Source of the DNA: CAYRWM01 sp964428055
Lineage (GTDB): Bacteria; Bacillota; Clostridia; Christensenellales; Christensenellaceae
Reading direction: 5' to 3'
Length of the DNA stretch: 15,266 nt
NCBI GenBank assembly: GCA_964428055.1
Contig: CAYRWM010000037.1
Coordinates: forward strand, 1 to 15,266
In this document: positions 1 to 5,251 of the stretch, piece by piece
Layout: each line of letters begins with the position of its first letter
Numbering within the stretch: the stretch's first letter is position 1
Position numbers and translations under genes: made by a program
The notes under the pieces: generated by a model
Told to the model about the DNA's origin: nothing
Databases searched by the model: none
The model's input: the letters and a program-made list of their open reading frames with translations, nothing else

Positions 1-532
1 CGAAGCCGGCATCAAGGCCCATCACAACGCAGGCGGGCTCCCCGAAGATATAGCTTCGAGATTCGAGCTTGTAGAACCCGTTAAGATACTGTTCAAAGAC
101 GAAGTCCGTGAAGTCGGAAGAGCGCTCGGTCTTCCTTCAGGAATGGTTGAACGTCAGCCGTTCCCCGGCCCCGGCCTCGGAGTGAGATGCCCCGGCGCCA
201 TAACCAGGGACAGACTTGAAGCGGTCCGTGAATCCGATGCGATACTCCGTGAAGAGTTTGCGAAAAAGGGACTTGAAGGAAAAGTATGGCAGTACTTTAC
301 AGTAGTTCCTGATTTCAAATCCACAGGAGTCAAAGACGGTAAAAGGACATTTGACTGGCCCTGCATAATCCGCGCCATAAACACTACCGATGTCATGGAA
401 GTAACGGTGGAACATCTTGATCCTGAATTCATAGATCATCTGGTAAGCCGTATAATAACGGAGGTTCCGGGTATAAACCGTGTGCTCTTCGATTATACGC
501 CAAAGCCTCCGGCCACGGTAGAGTGGGAATAA
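1..532 (+). CDS. guaA: GMP synthase (glutamine-hydrolysing), C-terminal part, divergent clostridial type; 5' end outside window
   Basis: The open frame enters from the left edge (first full codon at base 2) and runs to TAA at 530-532, about 176 residues. It covers the end of the PP-loop ATP pyrophosphatase domain and the dimerisation domain, which convert XMP to GMP with glutamine-derived ammonia. Visible family marks are the HHNAGGLPED stretch, the QPFPGPGLGVR motif and the C-terminal KPPATVEWE end. The segment after the PFPGPG motif (KVWQYFTVVPDFKSTGV, then a Trp-Pro and an NTTDVMEVTVEHLDPEF stretch) differs clearly from the standard GuaA at 12593-14125. It matches a second GMP synthase subfamily that I recall from Clostridia. 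Whether the missing N-terminus carries a glutaminase domain cannot be seen. Ile codons are almost all ATA (10 of 12), which sets the native codon style. Family call is secure; its role relative to the second copy is inference. Confidence 0.93.
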   Translation, partial: EAGIKAHHNAGGLPEDIASRFELVEPVKILFKDEVREVGRALGLPSGMVERQPFPGPGLGVRCPGAITRDRLEAVRESDAILREEFAKKGLEGKVWQYFTVVPDFKSTGVKDGKRTFDWPCIIRAINTTDVMEVTVEHLDPEFIDHLVSRIITEVPGINRVLFDYTPKPPATVEWE

Positions 533-576
533 TGCAGCTTTTGACTCAAAATGTGCTGAATTATTCTGAATTACTT

Positions 577-612
577 AAAGCAGCAGGCATTCTTCGGAGT
601 GGCTGCTGCTTT
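577..612 (+). terminator. UUCG-capped hairpin after guaA, terminator-like but without a U-tract
   Basis: A perfect 10-bp stem (577-586 with 603-612) encloses a further inner stem (589-592 with 597-600) closed by a cUUCGg tetraloop. This is the shape of an intrinsic terminator for guaA. The expected run of T is cut to three bases, after which the sequence turns into the 615-644 repeat. Either it is a weak terminator or the U-tract was displaced by insertion of the downstream cassette. Confidence 0.6.
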
Positions 613-614
613 GC

Positions 615-644
615 GTTATCAGCGTTGATAACATTATGATAACA
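615..644. repeat. Left copy of 30-nt composite repeat flanking the abrB-glycosyltransferase cassette
   Basis: Three 7-bp elements lie at 11-bp steps: GTTATCA (615-621), TGATAAC (626-632) and TGATAAC (637-643). The first is inverted relative to the other two. The 4-nt spacers are GCGT and ATTA. The same architecture recurs at 2456-2485 with 25 of 30 positions identical, and nearly all differences fall in the spacers. The one-helical-turn phasing points to protein binding sites; a recombination end or a regulator array are the main options. Confidence 0.75.
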
Positions 645-650
645 ATTTGG

Positions 651-680
651 CGACGGGGGAGCAATCCCCGCCGCTCTTTT
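651..680 (+). terminator. Terminator-like hairpin just upstream of the cassette promoter
   Basis: Bases 651-658 pair with 666-673, a GC-rich stem with one A-C mismatch and a 7-nt loop. CTCTTTT follows at 674-680. It sits only a few bases before the -35 box at 685, so it would shield the cassette from read-through. Stem and short T run are directly visible; function is inferred. Confidence 0.5.
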
Positions 681-684
681 CCCT

Positions 685-726
685 TTGACATATTCGCGCG
701 AAGAGAGTATAATTTGTTATACAAAT
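685..726 (+). promoter_or_regulatory. Consensus sigma-A promoter with overlapping palindromic operator
   Basis: TTGACA at 685-690 and TATAAT at 708-713 are both perfect consensus with an ideal 17-nt spacer. Two nested perfect inverted repeats cover the -10 box and the expected start site: GTATAA-TTTG-TTATAC (707-722) and ATTTGT-TAT-ACAAAT (712-726). The layout fits repression of a strong promoter, most simply autoregulation by the AbrB-like protein encoded directly downstream. Confidence 0.8.
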
Positions 727-746
727 CATACGTTGGAGGCAATATA

Positions 747-965
747 ATGAAAGCACCGGAAGGGAAATATGCATGGACGGCTACCGTCGGGGAGAAAGGA
801 CAAATCGTAATACCGAAACAGGCGCGGGATATCTTTGAGATCAAGCCCGGAGATACTCTGCTTCTTCTTGGCGATGATAAGCGGGGGATCGCCATTCCCC
901 CAAAAGGAGCGTTTGCAGAATTGTTCGGGATCGCATTCCAAGAGCGGGATGGTGACAAGGAATGA
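747..965 (+). CDS. AbrB/MazE/SpoVT-family DNA-binding protein (72 aa)
   Basis: A small transcriptional regulator made almost wholly of one SpoVT-AbrB swapped-hairpin domain. The core ATVGEKGQIVIPKQARD followed by IKPGD (about residues 12-34) is the family signature. Such proteins dimerise and bind DNA, often at their own promoter. The start at 747 has a good GGAGG (735-739, 7-nt spacing) and lies downstream of the promoter at 685-713; an upstream extension of the open frame to 636 would cross that promoter and is rejected. The stop overlaps the next start by 4 nt (ATGA), so the regulator and the glycosyltransferase are translationally coupled. It could be the antitoxin-like half of a pair by fold, but the partner is not a toxin. 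Its operator is probably the palindrome at 707-726. Confidence 0.9.
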   Translation: MKAPEGKYAWTATVGEKGQIVIPKQARDIFEIKPGDTLLLLGDDKRGIAIPPKGAFAELFGIAFQERDGDKE

Positions 966-2353
966 AAAAGGTCGCCTTTTTCTGCATTCCTGCGCACGGT
1001 CATACGAATCCCATGCTACCGGTTGCTGCGGAACTGGTGGAACGAGGGAATACCGTCCGATTCTATTCGTTCGACGAATTTGAAGATAAGATCAATGCAA
1101 CAGGCGCAGAGTTTATCTCATGCGATGCGTATCTGCCCAAACTCACGGAGCAGGAAGAAGCTGGACTAAAGAATATTTCCACGACAGAAATGACACTGCA
1201 GGACATCCGGATCACGCTTCGTATGGACAGCTTCCTTGATAAAGAGTTTAAGACCTTCAAGCCCGACGTCATTTATTCGGATTCCGTTTGTTTCTGGGGC
1301 AAACTGAACGCATGGAAGCATCATGTGCCACTGGTGGTCTCCACCAGTACCTTCGCCTTTAACCAGCTGTCCTCACAGTACATGAAGAACACGCCGAAAG
1401 AGCTGGCAGATATGATTCTCGGGCTGCCGAGGGTTTCTAAGGAGTTAAAAACACTCGAACCCTACGGCTATCATGTGAAAGGCGCCTTGTCACTGGTACA
1501 GAGCGACAATCAGACGGACAGCATCGTCTATACTTCACGGCGGTTTCAGCCCTATGCGGAAAGCTTTTCTGACCACTACGCCTTTGTAGGGCCCTCTGTA
1601 TTTTCAAAGGCCGTTCCGGATAAAACGAAGGAATGCCCGCTCGTTTATATTTCCATGGGAACCGTTATCAACGACAGACGGGATTTTTACGCTAAATGCA
1701 TTGAAGCATTGCGGGATCAGAATGTCAACGTCGTCATTTCATGCGGGAATGCGGTAAACCGTGAGTCATTGGGAGTGCTGCCTGACAACATCCATGTGTA
1801 TCCCTACGTTGATCAGCTTGACATTCTTTCCAAAGCGGACGTTTTTATAACGCACTGCGGCATGAACAGCGTTTCCGAAAGTCTCTATATGGCTGCACCG
1901 ATGGTGCTCTATCCCCAGACAAGTGAGCAGAAAGCAGTGGCGAGAAGGGTAATGGAAATCGGCGCAGGTACGGCTTTAAATGACGATTCCATTGACGGAA
2001 TCCGGGCGTCTGTACATGAGATTCTGAGCAACGCCGCCTACGGAAAAGCCGCAGAAGTGTGCAGTGCAGATTTTCGTTCTTGTACCGGTGCTGCCGGAGC
2101 AGCGGAGTTTATCGAGAATGCACCGCATTCATCGAACGGATTAGATGTTGTCGGTGAGCTGAATAAAACGACAGTGAGATTCTACTTCATATACTGGGCG
2201 ACAATCATCGCCGCCATCAATCTGATCGGATTTCTTTTCAGTTGGAAATATGTGTGGATCATTGGTATTGCAGCCGGTATCCTGTCTAATCCGATCGGCA
2301 AGGCAATACAAAAACGGAAATATTTTTCCATGCTGCGCAGAATCCAACAATGA
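962..2353 (+). CDS. UDP-glycosyltransferase, macrolide-glycosyltransferase (MGT/YjiC-like) family, with C-terminal membrane helices
   Basis: A GT-B fold glycosyltransferase of 463 residues. The N-terminal acceptor domain opens with PAHGHTNPMLPVAAEL; the first His of HGH (residue 12) is at the place of the catalytic base in MGT/OleD-type enzymes. The C-terminal donor-binding domain has the UGT signature around residues 298-325: THCGMNSVSESL, then PQTSEQKAVARR. Family members move glucose or another sugar from a UDP-sugar to small hydrophobic acceptors, including macrolides. The usual length is about 390-420 residues. Here the enzyme is followed by some 60 extra residues with two hydrophobic helices (about 407-427 and 431-450) and a basic tail, so it is probably membrane-anchored. 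It is coupled by a 4-nt overlap to the AbrB-like regulator. ATA is rare (3 of 33 Ile codons), unlike the neighbours, which suggests acquisition. A role in self-protection against an antibiotic or in glycolipid synthesis is inference; the acceptor is unknown. Confidence 0.88.
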   Translation: MKKVAFFCIPAHGHTNPMLPVAAELVERGNTVRFYSFDEFEDKINATGAEFISCDAYLPKLTEQEEAGLKNISTTEMTLQDIRITLRMDSFLDKEFKTFKPDVIYSDSVCFWGKLNAWKHHVPLVVSTSTFAFNQLSSQYMKNTPKELADMILGLPRVSKELKTLEPYGYHVKGALSLVQSDNQTDSIVYTSRRFQPYAESFSDHYAFVGPSVFSKAVPDKTKECPLVYISMGTVINDRRDFYAKCIEALRDQNVNVVISCGNAVNRESLGVLPDNIHVYPYVDQLDILSKADVFITHCGMNSVSESLYMAAPMVLYPQTSEQKAVARRVMEIGAGTALNDDSIDGIRASVHEILSNAAYGKAAEVCSADFRSCTGAAGAAEFIENAPHSSNGLDVVGELNKTTVRFYFIYWATIIAAINLIGFLFSWKYVWIIGIAAGILSNPIGKAIQKRKYFSMLRRIQQ

Positions 2354-2391
2354 ATGGATTGTTTTCTGGAATGACAAAAAGCACATAAATC

Positions 2392-2420
2392 TTGAAGAAC
2401 AGCGTTCAGGCAAGTATAAT
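2392..2420 (+). promoter_or_regulatory. Candidate promoter downstream of the glycosyltransferase
   Basis: TTGAAG (2392-2397), a 17-nt spacer and a perfect TATAAT (2415-2420). It would start transcription near 2427, through the right repeat and the tiny frame at 2509, to the terminator at 2611-2647. There is no downstream gene inside that interval. Confidence 0.45.
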
Positions 2421-2455
2421 AACAGCACTATTATCCATAGCAACTCCACTCCACT

Positions 2456-2485
2456 GTTATCAATGCTGATAACAGAATGATAACA
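2456..2485. repeat. Right copy of 30-nt composite repeat
   Basis: GTTATCA (2456-2462), TGATAAC (2467-2473) and TGATAAC (2478-2484) in the same order, orientation and 11-bp phasing as at 615-644. The spacers here are ATGC and AGAA. The two copies are direct repeats of one another and bracket about 1.8 kb holding the regulator and glycosyltransferase. Confidence 0.75.
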
Positions 2486-2508
2486 GAAGGGGTGATCGGC
2501 CGGATAAT

Positions 2509-2577
2509 ATGGATATATCAAATAATCAAAGGAACCATGAACAGGACGAACAATATTTCCTAAACGAAATCAGTTAA
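2509..2577 (+). other. Tiny open frame (22 aa) of uncertain reality
   Basis: ATG at 2509 opens a 22-codon frame ending with TAA at 2575-2577. It encodes a very polar peptide that starts MDISNNQRNHEQ. An overlapping frame from GTG at 2492 (23 codons, stop 2561-2563) is equally possible; it has the GGGG-rich stretch at 2489-2492 rather than a spaced ribosome site. Neither has a convincing Shine-Dalgarno site and I recognise no family. Its position between a candidate promoter and a real terminator is the only reason to list it. It could be a leader peptide, the 5' stub of a lost gene, or chance. Confidence 0.2.
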
Positions 2578-2610
2578 GCCCTGTCGAGTACGAATAATAC
2601 AAGACTCGCG

Positions 2611-2647
2611 AAGCCCTTGAGAGAACACCTTTTCAAGGGCTTTTTTT
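2611..2647 (+). terminator. Intrinsic terminator
   Basis: A perfect 10-bp stem (2611-2620 with 2633-2642), a 12-nt loop and a run of seven T (2641-2647). It separates the cassette side from the DUF2974 transcription unit. On the reverse strand the hairpin is not followed by T, so it acts in one direction. Confidence 0.88.
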
Positions 2648-2659
2648 CTTGCCTTATTT

Positions 2660-2688
2660 CTCTGTAAACTATATTCTATTTGTATAAT
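2660..2688 (+). promoter_or_regulatory. Probable promoter of the DUF2974-DUF1847-lipoprotein unit
   Basis: A perfect TATAAT at 2683-2688 lies in an AT-rich stretch just after the terminator and 24 nt before the ATG at 2713. No good -35 hexamer is seen at the right distance (around 2660-2666 there is only a CTCTGTA), so it may be weak or activator-dependent. Confidence 0.45.
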
Positions 2689-2712
2689 ACATTTATTGTT
2701 TCGCGGGTTTCT

Positions 2713-3858
2713 ATGAATATTATCGATTATGTGAAAAAACTCGGAAATAAGGATTTTACCGAGACTCCTTTCAGGGACGCTGACGTTCTCGTATTTGCTG
2801 CGCTCAGTTACATGCACTTTGATAAGGTTGCGCCGGACTATTCAGAGAAGGACGCATGCTTCTATCTGGGGGAGCTGACTGATGAGCAGATACCCTTGAT
2901 CGGTCCAATAACAAAAAGAGGCAAACGCGAAAAAGAGGAACTGCTGCGTGCCGTAAGGAACTCTGAACGATTCAGAGACGTAGGCATTAAATTTGTGATG
3001 AACGTTTTCGATGATGAGTTCCTCGAACAGTTCTTTGCCCTTACTTTTGTCATACCCGAAAACGGGCTGTTTATAGTGTACCGGGGGACAGATTCAAGCC
3101 TCGTCGGCTGGAAAGAAAACTGCGTCACCATGTGGCAGGGAGCATCCGCTGCCCAAATTGATTCTATTGAATACCTGAGGCTTGTTTTCAGCCACATAGG
3201 TAATGAAAAGGTCATGATAGGCGGTCACTCAAAAGGAGGGAATCTCGCTTATTACGCCATGATCTATTCGCCTGCGGAGTTCAATGAAAGGATCACAAAG
3301 GCGTATTCGCTTGACGGCCCCGGCTTTTTTACAAAAGATTACAGAAGCAAGCCCAATTATGAAAAATCACTTGACCGCATGGTACAGATCGTGCCTCGTG
3401 ACAGTATAGTAGGTGAGATTTTTTATACACCTAACAATCATACGGTTATCAATGCGCAGGGCAGCGGTATGACGCAGCATCATCTGTACTATTGGGAGAT
3501 AACAGACAGCGGCGAACTGGATTATATAGAGAAAAGAAGTCTTTATACCAAGATATGGCACAGGACCACAAAGACATGGGCCCGCCACAGAAAGAAGGAA
3601 GACAGAGCTCTGTTCGTTGACGGGATAATCAAAGCATTCACCGATGAGAACGGTGAATTCCAGCTAATGACCGGCTCGAAAGCCAAACTTGTTATAGAGA
3701 CAGCAAGAAAGAATTATCCATTTAAAACACGGATGCGCTTCTACTTTTCCGTTATCTCCATCGCGCTTGAGTTTATAGGTAACACATTCAATTATATTTT
3801 TAAGCCTTTAGGACCTAAGTCAAAGGATAACGACATTTCAGGTATGTCAGGAACATAA
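2713..3858 (+). CDS. DUF2974 (Mbeg1-like) alpha/beta-hydrolase protein
   Basis: A lipase-3-like alpha/beta hydrolase of 381 residues. The nucleophile elbow GGHSKGGNLA puts the catalytic Ser at residue 173. The acid is probably Asp201 (in SLDGPGF) and the His is probably His256 (in the QHHLYYW stretch), in the order expected for the family. Upstream, VYRGTD fits the oxyanion/beta-strand region of lipase-3 proteins. The substrate is unknown; esterase or lipase activity is inferred from fold and triad only. I chose ATG 2713. The frame is open upstream to a TTG at 2680, but that codon overlaps the TATAAT box at 2683. The ribosome site is weak (a CGGG stretch). A hydrophobic stretch near the C-terminus (about residues 340-360) may touch the membrane. 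It heads a three-gene unit. Confidence 0.85.
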   Translation: MNIIDYVKKLGNKDFTETPFRDADVLVFAALSYMHFDKVAPDYSEKDACFYLGELTDEQIPLIGPITKRGKREKEELLRAVRNSERFRDVGIKFVMNVFDDEFLEQFFALTFVIPENGLFIVYRGTDSSLVGWKENCVTMWQGASAAQIDSIEYLRLVFSHIGNEKVMIGGHSKGGNLAYYAMIYSPAEFNERITKAYSLDGPGFFTKDYRSKPNYEKSLDRMVQIVPRDSIVGEIFYTPNNHTVINAQGSGMTQHHLYYWEITDSGELDYIEKRSLYTKIWHRTTKTWARHRKKEDRALFVDGIIKAFTDENGEFQLMTGSKAKLVIETARKNYPFKTRMRFYFSVISIALEFIGNTFNYIFKPLGPKSKDNDISGMSGT

Positions 3859-3877
3859 AACAAGTAGGGGGATTGCT

Positions 3878-4525
3878 ATGAAGATTGAAAACAAGTCATG
3901 TGCCGACTGCGGCGCGGCAAAATGTCACATGGGGGACACTAACTTTACGGAATTCTGCCCGACGGGCAAAATGGATCCTGATTTTCTGAATGAGATCAAG
4001 CAGGAATATCTGGATGATGAGGAAAACCTGAAACTCATGCAGGTCTCTTCCGATGTCGAGTACGAAGGCTACGGCAATTGGCCGAGAGTTGTGGAGATCG
4101 CACAGTTTGCGCTGAGGATGGGATATAAGAAGATCGGTCTGGCCGCCTGTGTCGGACTGCTTAAGGAAGCGAGAGTCGCTGCAAAAGTCCTGAGAAGCTA
4201 TGGGCTTGAGGTTTACGGTATTGGCTGCAAGGTGGGAATGATCCCGAAGCAGGATATGGGCATACCTGAAGAGCACAACGCTACGGGTATGAGCATCTGC
4301 AATCCCATAATGCAGGCCGCACTTTTAGCGGAGCACGGCACGGAGTTCAATGTCGTGATAGGTCTGTGCGTAGGTCACGACACCGTGTTCTATAAATACT
4401 CGAAGGCACCTGTGACCACGCTCGTCTGCAAGGACCGTGTGCTCGGCCACAACCCGGTCGCCTGTCTTTACGTTGCGGACAGTTTCTATGCCGACAAACT
4501 GTTTGGCGACTGCGATCCGGAGTAA
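3878..4525 (+). CDS. DUF1847 domain protein, Cys-rich
   Basis: 215 residues matching the DUF1847 family of anaerobes by its N-terminal SCADCGAAKC motif (Cys8, Cys11, Cys16) and FCPTG (Cys27). Further conserved blocks are KKIGLAACVGLLKEA, GIGCKVGMIPK, CNPIMQA, VIGLCVGHDTVF and HNPVACLY. The number and placing of Cys suggest metal or iron-sulfur binding; no reaction is known to me. Start ATG 3878 follows a strong AGGGGG (3866-3871). The gene lies 19 nt after the DUF2974 stop, so the two are almost surely co-transcribed. Native codon style. Family call is good, function unknown. Confidence 0.88.
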   Translation: MKIENKSCADCGAAKCHMGDTNFTEFCPTGKMDPDFLNEIKQEYLDDEENLKLMQVSSDVEYEGYGNWPRVVEIAQFALRMGYKKIGLAACVGLLKEARVAAKVLRSYGLEVYGIGCKVGMIPKQDMGIPEEHNATGMSICNPIMQAALLAEHGTEFNVVIGLCVGHDTVFYKYSKAPVTTLVCKDRVLGHNPVACLYVADSFYADKLFGDCDPE

Positions 4526-4621
4526 GGAGCCTGAAGAACATAAGTTTTATCGGGGACAGTGATCACGGTGCCGCCGGTCGCGGTCCTGGTTGCTGCAATC
4601 TTAAAGCAGGAGGAAAAAGAC

Positions 4622-5242
4622 ATGAGCAGAGCTAAAAGAATATCAGTCATGTTTGCGGTATTTGTTTTGCTTTCAGTAATCCTTGCGGGATGCAGCGGGA
4701 CGGAAAACGAAGAGCCGGCTGAAGATATATATGAAAACACAACGGACGAGATGTTCACTGAAAGCGACCCGGATGCTACGCTGTACGTTTTTCAGATCGA
4801 AGGGCGGACGTATACGGCTGATGAATACGTATATGAAGTGGATGCATACGGCGGAAACATGGAAGACGGCGGGTTTTATAAGGTAACGGCCGATGTGGAC
4901 TTTTTAAACGGCGGAGTCGCCGGCTATGTGGACTACCCGCAGATAAATGAGATCCTGAGCTGCGAAGAAGTTTCGCCTTTTGATTTGGATCTTCCTTTGA
5001 TAACCGATACCATGTACGGTGTTACCCTCATAGGAGACTATGCTGAAGGCGATGTGTTTGTTAATGCGTATGATAAAATGGCTGTCTGGAAAGACGGCGA
5101 GTGGATATACTATTATAGCGATGAATTAAAACTTGAAGACGGAACGCAGGTCTGTTGCGTTAATGGCGTGACCGAGGAGACTGTTGAAGCCGGAATCGAC
5201 AGCGGGGTACTATCCTGTGAGGAATACTTCGTTCTGCCCTGA
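4622..5242 (+). CDS. Putative lipoprotein of unknown function
   Basis: 206 residues. The N-terminus is a classic lipoprotein signal: MSRAKR, a hydrophobic stretch VMFAVFVLLSVI, then the lipobox LAGC with the lipidated Cys at residue 24. A Ser/Glu/Asp-rich linker follows. The mature protein is strongly acidic and rich in Tyr, with no domain that I recognise. It should be anchored on the outer face of the cell membrane. The start at 4622 is set by a full AGGAGG at 4608-4613 with 8-nt spacing; the in-frame GTG at 4559 would add 21 residues ahead of a proper signal peptide and is rejected. It probably belongs to the unit of the two genes before it. It ends only 9 nt from the convergent carB stop, and no terminator is visible between them. 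Confidence 0.8.
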   Translation: MSRAKRISVMFAVFVLLSVILAGCSGTENEEPAEDIYENTTDEMFTESDPDATLYVFQIEGRTYTADEYVYEVDAYGGNMEDGGFYKVTADVDFLNGGVAGYVDYPQINEILSCEEVSPFDLDLPLITDTMYGVTLIGDYAEGDVFVNAYDKMAVWKDGEWIYYYSDELKLEDGTQVCCVNGVTEETVEAGIDSGVLSCEEYFVLP

Positions 5243-5251
5243 CAGCATATA

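Noticed and set aside
636..746. N-terminal extension of the AbrB-like gene
   Set aside because: It would start upstream of the promoter at 685-713 and adds residues unrelated to the family; the GGAGG-preceded ATG at 747 is convincing.
2585..2608. Short inverted repeat CGAGT...ACTCG before the terminator
   Set aside because: Five pairs with a 14-nt loop are expected by chance; the real terminator follows at 2611.
4526..4621. GGGGAC-containing stretch with an 8-bp palindrome GTGATCAC (4559-4566) ahead of the lipoprotein gene, considered as a REP-like repeat or an extended coding start
   Set aside because: Only one copy in the window and no stable hairpin; the lipoprotein signal peptide and AGGAGG fix the start at 4622. 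Nothing further seen in this gap.
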